Shown here: in pieces, positions 24,819 to 34,244 of the stretch
Layout: every line of letters starts with the position of its first letter
Numbering within the stretch: position 1 is the stretch's first letter
Assembly: GCF_000422905.1 (NCBI RefSeq)
Contig: NZ_AUGY01000047.1
Span: 1-64,000, forward strand
Reading direction: 5' to 3'
Length of the DNA: 64,000 bases
Origin: Paenibacillus alginolyticus DSM 5050 = NBRC 15375
GTDB lineage: Bacteria; Bacillota; Bacilli; Paenibacillales; NBRC-103111
Translations under genes and position numbers: made by a program
Notes under the pieces: generated by a model
Databases searched by the model: none
What the model was told of the DNA's origin: nothing
Seen by the model: only the letters and a program-made list of their open reading frames with translations

Positions 24819-26571
24819 GATTTCTAACCTCTCCTATCCCATGCATCGCAAGCACTTTGATATCAACAACGGATATTTTACCGGTCGACGATAATGGCAG
24901 TTCAGGAAGAAATACAATGTGTTCAGGGACCTTAAATGCAGACAAATGAACCACCAGATTATTTCTAATCGACAGTGCGGTCAGATCCGAACCTTTCTTT
25001 GCTACAATACATGCACAGACTTGCTCTCCATATAGGTCGTCGGGAATTCCTATAACAAATGCGTCTTCTACATCTTTGTTCAACAATAGCAAGCTTTCTA
25101 TCTCGAGTGGTGAGATCTTCTCTCCACCGCGGGATATCAGCCGATGAAGTCTTCCGGTAATGGTCAGTATGGAGTTATCGTCTACGAAGCCTGAGTCTCC
25201 TGTTCTATACCAACCATCTTGGGTGAAGTAAAGCTTGCTATGGTATTCATTCAGATAGCGCATGACCCTATGACTTCTTACCGCAACCTCTCCATGTTCG
25301 TGGCTAGGCAGCGTTTCCCCCGTTTCCGGGTGCAGGATTTTCACTTCTACTCCACGATCCACTTTGCCTGCTAGGCTGTAGCTGTTCTGCTCGAACTTCT
25401 CGAATTGGACTAACCCACTTAATAAATGAGATCGAGTTAATAGTTTGAACAAAAGGAACAATAGCGGGTTTCTGTGTCCCCCAATGAAGCAAGTGCCGTT
25501 CGCTATTGAGCCCGCTTCTGATGTGCCATAAGTGACCATAAAAAATAATAACCGAAGCTCGTCGTTGACTCTGCGGAGTAATGAGCAATTTACTGCTGCT
25601 GACGTGAAAGATATGCCGATGAGAGACGATAGTGAAGAGAAGTCTCCCTTTGAAGCAGACAGCATCCGCTGAACCATATATGGCGTACCAACTAAAATCC
25701 GACATGCTTGCTTCTCGATTACCTGACTAGCATGCAAGGGGTGAAAGTGACTTAGCATCACAATACGAACATTACAAGCTTTTAGATTCGTAAATATGAT
25801 TCCAAACCCTCCAAGATGGTAAAGCGGTAATAAACTTATTACGGAAAAATGCCGAGCTATTACGTCAGTAAACCGCTGTAGTAAGCTGGCTATCTTTCCA
25901 GGTTTTTGTCCCATAGGGGAAGATACCAAGAATGAAGCTGTGGTACGCAGAACTCCTTTCGGGGAGCCTAGAGTACCTGACGTGTAAAGTAGAATTAGCG
26001 GATCATTTGCAGTCGTCGACCGACATGCATTGAGAAATTCTTCCTCTTTTGCATAAGAGGCTAGTGCTAATAGATCGGTGAAAGGACGCAGCGGCGAAGG
26101 CAGACCTGCCTCCCCGTCCACAACAAAGATATGAGTGGGAAGCCACGAAGAGTCCATTATGCTATTATAACAATCAGAAAGGATCTCCATTAGCATTAAG
26201 GGATAGTTCAGATGGTGCCCTTCTTTTCCAATGATTATAACTGTGGGAGTTGAGCTTTGCAGATAGGTTCGAATTTCATCCTTCTTGGAATATGTATTTA
26301 GCGGCACAATAACAGCTCCCACACAGGCTGCTGCAAACATAGAAAGGATCAGTTCCATTCTGCCCGTCATAAGCAGTGCGATCCTATCCCCTTTCTTAAT
26401 ACCCAACTGCAGAAAACCACTTGCGATTAGCTGGACTTCATTCCATATCGTTCTCCATGAATAATGTTGGTTAAGTTCCGGGAAGCTGTATGCAATATCG
26501 GCAGAACAGATATTTGCTCGCTTATTCAAGAGATAAGGGATTGTATCCACATTTAATTTGGGATCTATCAT
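24811..26571 (-). CDS. AMP-forming acyl ligase (acyl-CoA synthetase family), 586 aa
   Basis: An ANL-superfamily enzyme. P-loop LILLYTSGTLGSPKGVLRTT, the A5 motif MVTYGTSEAGSIANG, the hinge RTGDSGFVDDNSILTITGRLHR, and the C-terminal lysine in STGKISVVD are all present. It should activate a carboxylic acid, probably a fatty or short acyl group, as acyl-AMP and pass it to CoA or a carrier. No carrier protein gene is nearby. The start is ATG 26571 after AAAGGAG. A SinR-type site lies 77 bases upstream. With the two acyltransferases it makes a self-contained acylation module. Confidence 0.88.
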   Translation of the reverse strand: MIDPKLNVDTIPYLLNKRANICSADIAYSFPELNQHYSWRTIWNEVQLIASGFLQLGIKKGDRIALLMTGRMELILSMFAAACVGAVIVPLNTYSKKDEIRTYLQSSTPTVIIIGKEGHHLNYPLMLMEILSDCYNSIMDSSWLPTHIFVVDGEAGLPSPLRPFTDLLALASYAKEEEFLNACRSTTANDPLILLYTSGTLGSPKGVLRTTASFLVSSPMGQKPGKIASLLQRFTDVIARHFSVISLLPLYHLGGFGIIFTNLKACNVRIVMLSHFHPLHASQVIEKQACRILVGTPYMVQRMLSASKGDFSSLSSLIGISFTSAAVNCSLLRRVNDELRLLFFMVTYGTSEAGSIANGTCFIGGHRNPLLFLLFKLLTRSHLLSGLVQFEKFEQNSYSLAGKVDRGVEVKILHPETGETLPSHEHGEVAVRSHRVMRYLNEYHSKLYFTQDGWYRTGDSGFVDDNSILTITGRLHRLISRGGEKISPLEIESLLLLNKDVEDAFVIGIPDDLYGEQVCACIVAKKGSDLTALSIRNNLVVHLSAFKVPEHIVFLPELPLSSTGKISVVDIKVLAMHGIGEVRNHA

Positions 26572-26647
26572 CAAAGCTTCTCCTTTGGATCTTGCCTAAT
26601 TAAAATAGCTTCACTTATCTTAAATATCTAATAAAAGCACTTCGTAT

Positions 26648-26663
26648 GTTCGTAATAAAGAAC
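26648..26663. promoter_or_regulatory. SinR-type site before the acyl module
   Basis: GTTCGTAATAAAGAAC keeps both arms of the SinR-type palindrome with two mismatches in the left half. It lies between the flippase gene end and the ligase start. Confidence 0.45.
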
Positions 26664-26708
26664 AACTGTTGGTGGGCTAACCATCGTTAATAAACAAATT
26701 TGCTATTT

Positions 26709-28259
26709 TTAGTGCGATTCAGTACTGCTTTTTGGAATTAATTTATGTTGGAATTTAAACACAATACTTGACATAATGCCAAATAAATATTTAAATTCCT
26801 CACTTCTATGAAATATGAATATATAAATTAGATTTGGTGTGATCAGACAAATAAGCGCCTTTACACCTAATGAAATTAAAGTATGCGCAGTAATCAGATT
26901 TGATAGATAAGATGTCAAAATGCAAGTACCTACTCCTATAGCTGCATAGTAACCATACCTAAGAAAATAATGAATGACTGGTATATGAAATACTTTCTTA
27001 TATACGAAATAGGGAGTCGTCCAGAATGGAACTAGTATTGCGCTTATCAAGGTTCCAATGAATACACCGGCAATACCAATGTATTGTACCAAAATAATTG
27101 AACAGGCAAGATTAACTACAGCCTGACACAGCGGAATGTACCTGTCCTCATGAAATATTCCTGCTGTTGTCTTCACAGTGCTAATTGAGTTTCTCATTCC
27201 TCTTTCATAAAATGTAAGCGCCAGCACAATCAATACAAGCTTATTCATCAGAAACTCAGAACCAATCCATATTTTAATAAAAGGCTCAATAATAACGAAT
27301 AAGACAATAGCAAATAGAGAATAGAGCCAGAAATTTAGAAGCATTGTAACTTTATATACACTGTAAATTTTCTCTTTACTTTCCTTGGCTACTAAATTGC
27401 CTATGCTGTGATATATATTATTAAAAATTTGATTAATGAACGTTCTACATATCTCAATTAACATGAAATAGTTTGAGTATAAACCTACAGCTGCAACACT
27501 CACATAATAAGAAATAATTATATTCTGAGTACCAAAAATTAAATAGGTTCCTACGTTCTGTAGGATGATTGCTTTAACATTTTTAATAATACTTCTTTTT
27601 GTTCCTTCATCTAGCCTTGTTATCACTTTATTTTTTAAGAAAGGATACATCTTTCCAACGATAAAGAATACTAAGGTAGAATTAATTATTGTGATTGCAC
27701 AATCAATGACAAGGTAGAATATGTAATTCTTTGTAGTGTATAAAATACCTATTTTAAGTGAGGTTGAGAGGATGGCTGAGATAGAAAAAATGCCAGTGAC
27801 TATATAACCTTTCTGATACACATTTAATAAATTGGTTCTATAAGAGAATAAATATGGGATTACTGTATTGATTAGAAAAAGCAAATATATTCCATAAATA
27901 TTATGAACATTAGCGTCTTTAACAAAGTCATCGAGGAATGGTACAACAGCAAGACCTAATAAAAGAATAATCAAAGCTATTATCATATACGTTTTTTTGT
28001 ATAATTTCATAAGTACACTAATTTTATCTACGTCGTTTTCAGCAACTGGTTTATAGAGACTGTAAATAATGCTTGATCCTATCCCTGCCTCTGCCAAAGA
28101 AAGCATTGCTAATATATTCGTAAACAGTCCATTTATCCCCAAATAATCAATACCTAAGGTATGGATGAATACTGTTCTGGAAAAGAAACTTAGTGCAGTA
28201 ATGATAAGTTGATTGCCAATCCCCACGGATATATTAACCAAAGAACTTTTTACTCTCAT
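26709..28259 (-). CDS. Wzx-type oligosaccharide flippase (MOP superfamily), 516 aa
   Basis: Twelve to fourteen membrane segments with the N-terminal block FSRTVFIHTLGIDYLGINGL and LSLAEAGIGSSIIYSLY typical of polysaccharide transporters of this superfamily. It moves the lipid-linked repeat unit to the outer face for polymerisation. It is the only flippase seen in the window and the eps operon has none, so it may serve both polymers. Confidence 0.9.
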   Translation of the reverse strand: MRVKSSLVNISVGIGNQLIITALSFFSRTVFIHTLGIDYLGINGLFTNILAMLSLAEAGIGSSIIYSLYKPVAENDVDKISVLMKLYKKTYMIIALIILLLGLAVVPFLDDFVKDANVHNIYGIYLLFLINTVIPYLFSYRTNLLNVYQKGYIVTGIFSISAILSTSLKIGILYTTKNYIFYLVIDCAITIINSTLVFFIVGKMYPFLKNKVITRLDEGTKRSIIKNVKAIILQNVGTYLIFGTQNIIISYYVSVAAVGLYSNYFMLIEICRTFINQIFNNIYHSIGNLVAKESKEKIYSVYKVTMLLNFWLYSLFAIVLFVIIEPFIKIWIGSEFLMNKLVLIVLALTFYERGMRNSISTVKTTAGIFHEDRYIPLCQAVVNLACSIILVQYIGIAGVFIGTLISAILVPFWTTPYFVYKKVFHIPVIHYFLRYGYYAAIGVGTCILTSYLSNLITAHTLISLGVKALICLITPNLIYIFIFHRSEEFKYLFGIMSSIVFKFQHKLIPKSSTESH

Positions 28260-28286
28260 TTTTCATCTCCGCATCTCGTTCCATAT

Positions 28287-28835
28287 TTATTCATCGTAAC
28301 CAAAGTCATTGTCTAATTCTTTTCTTATGATTTCGATTTGTTCCTGTGTTTTATTTGGCCAGTATGTGTCATACACTGGTTTAACCTTAAGATTTTCACG
28401 ATGCTTATCCAAGTAATCGGATGTTTTTCCGATAATTCGAGCAGGATTTCCAGCTACTATGCTGTTATCGGGAATATTCTTTGTTACTATGGACCCAGCA
28501 GCCACTATGACATCATCGCCTATGGCAACGTTGCATAATACGACACTGTTGTAACCTATAAATACCCTGTCACCTATTTTTACTTTCCCAATTTTTGCTT
28601 TTCCAAAGTGTAATTTAGTGCTTGCATCATGAGCTAGTATCGTACTATTTGTTATAGTTACATCATTGCCTATCTCAACCAACCAACAATGACCATAGTC
28701 TATATGACTATTAAAAAAATTGAAATTCCTACCATGTTTTAATCCTCTATCTCTTAAGATTTCCAATTCTGTTTTTGGAAATAACTTGTTTCTCACCCTT
28801 GCTTTTATTGATGTTACTAGTCTTTTTATTATCAT
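28287..28835 (-). CDS. Hexapeptide-repeat acyltransferase, 182 aa
   Basis: A left-handed beta-helix acyltransferase: LHFGKAKIGKVKIGDRVFIG, VVLCNVAIGDDVIVAAGSIV, TKNIPDNSIVAGNPARII. The last segment is the standard CysE/WcaF-type end. It should O-acetylate a sugar. Closely related to the next gene, so a tandem duplication is likely. Confidence 0.85.
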   Translation of the reverse strand: MIIKRLVTSIKARVRNKLFPKTELEILRDRGLKHGRNFNFFNSHIDYGHCWLVEIGNDVTITNSTILAHDASTKLHFGKAKIGKVKIGDRVFIGYNSVVLCNVAIGDDVIVAAGSIVTKNIPDNSIVAGNPARIIGKTSDYLDKHRENLKVKPVYDTYWPNKTQEQIEIIRKELDNDFGYDE

Positions 28836-28895
28836 TTTTTCACAACCTCGTTATGAAGAATTTATTTGATTGTACTTTTATTACCGGTTTCGTCC

Positions 28896-29459
28896 TCATA
28901 CAACAAATCCAATTTCTTTCAATAATTCTTCATGCATTTTAGCTTTATTGTTTGGACTTATATTTCCACTTATTGTGTAACTACGATCATACGTCTTACT
29001 TTTTTCTAGTAAAATTTTAGCTTTATCTCTATACTCTTCAACTGTAGATATTACTCTAGCAGGGTTACCCACAGCTACACTACCTTCTGGGATTGACTTC
29101 GTCACAATACTTCCAGCACCAACTATCGAATTCTTGCCAATTGTAACACCGGGCATAATCAAAGCTCTTGCGCCTATAAATACGTTATCTTCAATAATGA
29201 TGCTTCCTATTTTTGTGTAATTCATCATCTTTTTAGTACTAGCATCATGAGTCAATAAGTAGGCTTGAGGAGCTATAGTCACATTATTCCCTATTTTTAT
29301 TAACCAACAATGTGAGTAGTCAAAGATTACGCCCGGTTGAATGTCACAATTTTCTCCGATTTTCATTCCCATTCTTATATAATCTTCAAGCCAAATTTCT
29401 TCTAACAAATACTTTCTTAATCTTGCTCGAGTGAAATTAATTAATCTTTTTATGATCAT
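28896..29459 (-). CDS. Hexapeptide-repeat acyltransferase, 187 aa
   Basis: Same family and N-terminus (MIIKRLINFTRARLRKYL versus MIIKRLVTSIKARVRNKL) as the 28287-28835 gene. Repeats include TKIGSIIIEDNVFIGARALI and TIGKNSIVGAGSIVTKSIPE with the terminal VGNPARVI. It overlaps the preceding GH88-like gene by 4 bases. Two O-acetyltransferases suggest two acetylation positions or acceptors in the polymer. Confidence 0.85.
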   Translation of the reverse strand: MIIKRLINFTRARLRKYLLEEIWLEDYIRMGMKIGENCDIQPGVIFDYSHCWLIKIGNNVTIAPQAYLLTHDASTKKMMNYTKIGSIIIEDNVFIGARALIMPGVTIGKNSIVGAGSIVTKSIPEGSVAVGNPARVISTVEEYRDKAKILLEKSKTYDRSYTISGNISPNNKAKMHEELLKEIGFVV

Positions 29460-30649
29460 CTCTTCACAACCTTAAGACCATTATAGGAATTCATCATTCG
29501 AATACAGAATCCTTGCGTAAATGGAAGTATGTTAAATAACATGGAATAGACACCTATATCTTTCGTGTCTCCTTGAGAAAAATCAACAGCACCATTTCTT
29601 CTTGTAACCTTCATCAAGTAATTGGTTGCTTTATTTGCGCTGTCTAAACATAATTCCGAAATTTCATCGATTTGGGACGCATTTAGCATGAACCATCCTA
29701 ATGTAGCTGTTGTTGAAGAATCAGGCCTGCATTCTCCTCTGGTAACTGTCCAATTCCAATTACCTTGCTCTTGTTGGAACTGTACCGCGGCCGTTGCAAA
29801 CTTTTTCACACTTTCTTCCAATACGGGCTTATAAATATGATCATTTGGCAATTCAAGCCATGCGTCGATAAGACCTATTGCATACCATCCAAGTCCTCTA
29901 CCCCAACCATAAAGTCCTAGCGGGACGTTGCGATCTACTTGATAGGCATGACTTGGTATATGATGTCCTTCCAGCATGCCTTGCTCTTCATAAGCCTTTA
30001 TTTGCTTAACCGCCAAATCTACACATTCATCAACATGATATCGAATACCATAAGATACTAAAAACGGGCAAATAAACCCGATAGTGTCAACATACCGATA
30101 ACCCTTCATAAATTTACGGTAAGCTACTGTACCATCGTGTCCGATATGTTCTTTTATCATAGCCCAGATACTATCAAGTGCTAATTTATAGTTATCCGTT
30201 TCGATAAAGTCTAATTTCATTAAAGCATACGCTAATATGGCCGCATCTACATGATTAGGCATATGAAGCCACTTGCCTTGACTATCAAATTTCAAGCTTA
30301 AATACTTTCTAAGCTCGCGCTTCACATCATTATCGTCATTATGTATTAAATATTCCGACATTCCTAATAAAAGCGATGCTTCTTGCCAATGTTGAATGGC
30401 ACTTTTCGTGTAATTTCCTTTTAGCATATCGATTACGACTAATCTTGTATGGTCCGTCACCTTAATCTTAGGCGTTGTATTCAGCCACTTCAGACCTAAT
30501 TTTGTGATCGATTTATTCCATAATTGTTTATCCTGATATCTTCCAATATGGATTCTACTGAGCCAATCCTTCCCAATGGGGACTATATCAATTAAGATAA
30601 TTATTGCAATTATACAGAGTAGTGCTAAACCTATTATTTGAATAATCAT
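29456..30649 (-). CDS. GH88/GH105-like membrane-anchored protein, 397 aa
   Basis: An N-terminal membrane segment (residues 3-25) is followed by an alpha/alpha-barrel like that of unsaturated glucuronyl or rhamnogalacturonyl hydrolases (YteR/UGL): HVDAAILAYALMKLD, YRYVDTIGFICPFLVSYG with a candidate catalytic Asp, and the strongly conserved YGWGRGLGWYAIGLIDA. Those enzymes remove an unsaturated uronic acid left by lyases. It sits within a biosynthetic operon facing the membrane, so trimming or quality control of the polymer, or a non-hydrolytic role, is possible. Confidence 0.7.
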   Translation of the reverse strand: MIIQIIGLALLCIIAIIILIDIVPIGKDWLSRIHIGRYQDKQLWNKSITKLGLKWLNTTPKIKVTDHTRLVVIDMLKGNYTKSAIQHWQEASLLLGMSEYLIHNDDNDVKRELRKYLSLKFDSQGKWLHMPNHVDAAILAYALMKLDFIETDNYKLALDSIWAMIKEHIGHDGTVAYRKFMKGYRYVDTIGFICPFLVSYGIRYHVDECVDLAVKQIKAYEEQGMLEGHHIPSHAYQVDRNVPLGLYGWGRGLGWYAIGLIDAWLELPNDHIYKPVLEESVKKFATAAVQFQQEQGNWNWTVTRGECRPDSSTTATLGWFMLNASQIDEISELCLDSANKATNYLMKVTRRNGAVDFSQGDTKDIGVYSMLFNILPFTQGFCIRMMNSYNGLKVVKR

Positions 30650-30667
30650 TTGCTCTGTCCCCTTTAA

Positions 30668-31849
30668 TTAATTAAACATTTCATAAAGCTTATGAATCTC
30701 CGATTCCGTCCCTAATTGTTCATTGGATAATTGAGAAGTAAAATGTTCACGCAAAGCCTCGTTATTGATGAGTGACGCAATTCCTTCATATAATGATTTT
30801 GAATTCATTTCCACGATAAGGCCGTTATCCTGATTATTTATTTGATCCTTAGCCGTACTAAAGTTCGTTACAACAATAGGTTTATGTAAAATTTTCGCTT
30901 CATCTATAGCAATTGATTTCCCCTCAAATCGAGATGGCTGTACATATATATCTGCTTCTCTTATGTAAGGGTAGGGATTTTCTTTAATGCCCAAGAGAAT
31001 GAAAGTTTCTTGGAGATTATTTTCATCTATCATTCTTTCGAGCTCTTCTCTTTCTTCACCCTCACCTATGATATACCATTTTACTGAGTATCCATTTTTG
31101 ACGAGCTCTTTACATGTTTCTACGGCTAGTTCAAAATTCTTCTGTTTGTTTAACCTTCCCACAGAGACGATCTTAACTCCTTCATCCCACGTAATTCTCT
31201 GCTCTAATGACATTTTGTTTATCGTTGAAGGAGATACAATGTTATACATGATTTTCACCTTGTCGTTATACATTGGAAACCTATTTCTTAAAATATTTCC
31301 GCATTCTTCTGAAACTGTTACTAAATTCTCTAGTCTTTCAAAGTAAGGTTGATCCAGAAAAGGATCCATGCCTAACTTGTCATAATCATTATGGATAAAC
31401 CCAATCTTTGTATTTGCATCAACCTTATCTACGCAAAAATAGATAGGTGTCTTTTCAAGATATCCAACAGCTATATCGTACTTTTTATTTATATTTTTCA
31501 ACGATTTCGATATGTACATCCAAACTCTCTGCTCACATCGAACTCGGTTTTTTTCCGTTTTAATAATGATACCAGCTAGCAATCTAGATATCGCTATATC
31601 TAGTCTTCCATTCTTCAAACAGTCTAGGAGTGCTAATTTAATTGACATATCAAAGTATTTATACTCGTTTGGTTCTTCTAACAAATTTACGTTATTTGGG
31701 ATTTTGCTAAGAAATAATCCTTCATGTTTCATTAAAAATAAGTCGACATCATACTTAGAATAGTCAATTGTATCCAATAGTGATATGAGTGCCTTTTCAG
31801 CACCGCCACAGTTTAAGTTATTCATCACAAACAATACACTTTTCTTCAC
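30668..31849 (-). CDS. Family 4 glycosyltransferase, 393 aa
   Basis: A GT-B protein with VMNNLNCGGAEKALISLLDT at the N-terminus, KIVSVGRLNKQKNFELAVET in the linker and ADIYVQPSRFEGKSIAIDEA (EX7E) for donor binding. GTG start after GGGTGG. It is closely similar to the next gene; the IAIDEAKILHKPIVVTN block is identical. Confidence 0.88.
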   Translation of the reverse strand: MKKSVLFVMNNLNCGGAEKALISLLDTIDYSKYDVDLFLMKHEGLFLSKIPNNVNLLEEPNEYKYFDMSIKLALLDCLKNGRLDIAISRLLAGIIIKTEKNRVRCEQRVWMYISKSLKNINKKYDIAVGYLEKTPIYFCVDKVDANTKIGFIHNDYDKLGMDPFLDQPYFERLENLVTVSEECGNILRNRFPMYNDKVKIMYNIVSPSTINKMSLEQRITWDEGVKIVSVGRLNKQKNFELAVETCKELVKNGYSVKWYIIGEGEEREELERMIDENNLQETFILLGIKENPYPYIREADIYVQPSRFEGKSIAIDEAKILHKPIVVTNFSTAKDQINNQDNGLIVEMNSKSLYEGIASLINNEALREHFTSQLSNEQLGTESEIHKLYEMFN

Positions 31850-31860
31850 TAGAGACCACC

Positions 31861-33057
31861 CTATTTAAATATTTCGTATAGCTTATTTATTTCTTCCTCT
31901 GTACCCAACTTCTCTATAGATAAGCTGCTAATAAATGACTCTCTTAAACTTGTATCATTAATACATGTCTCAATTCCACCAGCTATACCCTGCTCTGTCA
32001 TTTCTACAATAAGACCATTTACACCATTAGTTATCTGGTCCTTAGCTGTGTCATAATTGGTTACAACTATCGGTTTATGAAGTATCTTAGCTTCATCTAT
32101 TGCTATGGATTTACCTTCATATCTAGATGGTTGGACATAAATATCCGCTCCTTTTATATATGGATACGGATTTTCTTTAACTCCTACCAAAATAAAATGT
32201 TCCTTTAAACCACAATTCTTTATTAACTTTTCTAAATTCTCTCTTTCACTTCCATCACCTAGTACATACCACTTCACTTTATAGCCCTGTTCGACTAATT
32301 TCCCACAAGCGTTAATCGCAAGGTCTATCCCTTTTTCACTACTTAATCTAGCAACAGTAATAATATTAGTGACATTCATATCATAGGTGAAATTACTATC
32401 CAGCTCCCGATTAGACTGATGTTTGATGATTTTAGGCGATACGATGTTGTATATGACTTTTATCTTATTCTTTAGAGGTTCAAAGTTATCTTGTAGAGAC
32501 TTGGCACATTCTTCGGAAACAGTTACAAGCTGGTCTAATTGCTTAAAATACGGTTGGTCGAAATGAGAATCCATTCCCGAATCTGAATAGTTTGTATGAA
32601 TCCATCCAATTTTTTTCTTGGAAATCACTTTATCGACGACAAAATAAATGGATGATTTTTCCAAAAAGCCAATTGCTGCGTCGTATTCTTTTTCTAATGT
32701 ATCAAATGATCTCTTCTGATATTTCCATGCATATTGCTCCGACAAGGTAGTGTTCTTTATAACTCTATTCATTAAAGTAAACATAAACCTAGAGTATGCT
32801 AAAGCGATTTGACGATTTATTAGAAAATTCTTCAACGATGTCTTTAACTTCGATACAAATATGCGGTGTATATGAGGCATCTCCAGTATATTGACTTCTT
32901 CCGGTACAGCATTTAGAAATACACCTTTACGACTAAATAAAAGTAAATCTACTTCATACAGATCATAATCAATCTGAGATATTAAATTGACTAAGCTTTT
33001 TTCCCCACCACCGGCTGCTAAGCTGGGTATGACAAATAATATTTTTTTTTTCATCAT
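31861..33057 (-). CDS. Family 4 glycosyltransferase, 398 aa
   Basis: GT-B enzyme with FVIPSLAAGGGEKSLVNLIS and ADIYVQPSRYEGKSIAIDEA. It shares long blocks with its neighbour at 30668 and less with 35285, so the three derive from one ancestor. Start at ATG 33057 five bases after GAGG. Its sugar specificity cannot be read. Confidence 0.88.
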   Translation of the reverse strand: MMKKKILFVIPSLAAGGGEKSLVNLISQIDYDLYEVDLLLFSRKGVFLNAVPEEVNILEMPHIHRIFVSKLKTSLKNFLINRQIALAYSRFMFTLMNRVIKNTTLSEQYAWKYQKRSFDTLEKEYDAAIGFLEKSSIYFVVDKVISKKKIGWIHTNYSDSGMDSHFDQPYFKQLDQLVTVSEECAKSLQDNFEPLKNKIKVIYNIVSPKIIKHQSNRELDSNFTYDMNVTNIITVARLSSEKGIDLAINACGKLVEQGYKVKWYVLGDGSERENLEKLIKNCGLKEHFILVGVKENPYPYIKGADIYVQPSRYEGKSIAIDEAKILHKPIVVTNYDTAKDQITNGVNGLIVEMTEQGIAGGIETCINDTSLRESFISSLSIEKLGTEEEINKLYEIFK

Positions 33058-33070
33058 ACACACCTCAATT

Positions 33071-34231
33071 TCATTGAACTAATTTGTCTAAATACTCTAC
33101 GGCTTTATAGGACATTTGTTTAATGCCTGGAATGGATACTTGAAGCTTCTTTCTGATTAGCTCTTCTTCTCTCATCATCTCATCAAACTTACTTATTAAC
33201 TTCAAACTGTTCGATATTTCATCAATGCTCAAGACTAGCTTTTCTTCACCGAAAATGTCCTTGGCTATCCCCTTCGACTTGACGCTATATCCTAGTACCA
33301 TAGTTGGAACAAAGTTGGAGTATGCAGCTATCGTTGCATGTGTCCTAGCTCCAATAAAAAACCTCATTCTAGAGATATATCCTTTATATTGAGTCGCATT
33401 CAAATCACTGGGTAAAAGGATTACACGATCACTATGTTGAAATTCTTCGTAGTACTTTTGAAGAACTTCATAGTCATTATTTCCACCTTCTATAACATGA
33501 GGGGTAAGGGCAATGGTCATGTCTGTCGTCTTCAAAATATGAGTGATAAGATCTCTTACTGCCTCTTGAGATTTTGTGTTTTTCTTCCATACTAAAGGGC
33601 TGAAGTTAAGACCAACGGTGTTACCAACCTGCCATCCACTCGGCAACTCTAACTCTTCCTTTTCCATTGTAAATGCAGCATCCGCGCATAATTCAACGTT
33701 TCTTAATCCTTTGCTTCTCAGCATATGATACGTCAATGTTTCTCTAGCAAGAATCAAATCAAACAATTTGAGATCTTCCAATTTTCGGTCTGACATATCT
33801 TCTTGACCAATGGAACAGCCCCATAAGACCAGCTTCTTTCCCTGCGCCTTCACCCTCTTGTTGATTTCGTACCATCCAGGCTGTTCACCATAACAATAGT
33901 TATCGCCACCAATAGAGAGACAAATATCCATATCCGGGATATGTTTAACGATATTGTTATGGATCTTGCCCAGGGCATAAGATTCGTCTTTAAACAGCTT
34001 CACTTTAATAGAGGAAAGGAACCATTCATAAGAGTATCTCTTAATGCCACGTGCAGAACCATCATAGATCCCATCTAGTTTGGAGATAATCCGATCCGTC
34101 TCTGGTTTTCCCGATGCTAGAAACACCTGCGCGCCATTCATTTTTTCTTTAATTAGATTCGTTGAGGAACGTACGATTGCCTCGCATCCCCTATTTAGAC
34201 TTCCATCGTGAGCAAACATCATAATCTTCAT
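33071..34231 (-). CDS. Polysaccharide pyruvyl transferase family protein, 386 aa
   Basis: The CsaB/WcaK/AmsJ family pattern is clear: MMFAHDGSLNRGCEAIVRSS, LSIGGDNYCYGEQPGW, LWGCSIGQEDM, RFFIGARTHATIAAYSNFVP and VLGYSVKSKGIAKDIFG. These enzymes add pyruvate ketals from phosphoenolpyruvate to sugars, giving acidic polymers. In Paenibacillus pyruvylated wall polymers also anchor S-layer proteins; here the operon suggests the secreted polysaccharide. Confidence 0.88.
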   Translation of the reverse strand: MKIMMFAHDGSLNRGCEAIVRSSTNLIKEKMNGAQVFLASGKPETDRIISKLDGIYDGSARGIKRYSYEWFLSSIKVKLFKDESYALGKIHNNIVKHIPDMDICLSIGGDNYCYGEQPGWYEINKRVKAQGKKLVLWGCSIGQEDMSDRKLEDLKLFDLILARETLTYHMLRSKGLRNVELCADAAFTMEKEELELPSGWQVGNTVGLNFSPLVWKKNTKSQEAVRDLITHILKTTDMTIALTPHVIEGGNNDYEVLQKYYEEFQHSDRVILLPSDLNATQYKGYISRMRFFIGARTHATIAAYSNFVPTMVLGYSVKSKGIAKDIFGEEKLVLSIDEISNSLKLISKFDEMMREEELIRKKLQVSIPGIKQMSYKAVEYLDKLVQ

Positions 34232-34244
34232 CCTCTAAACTCCT

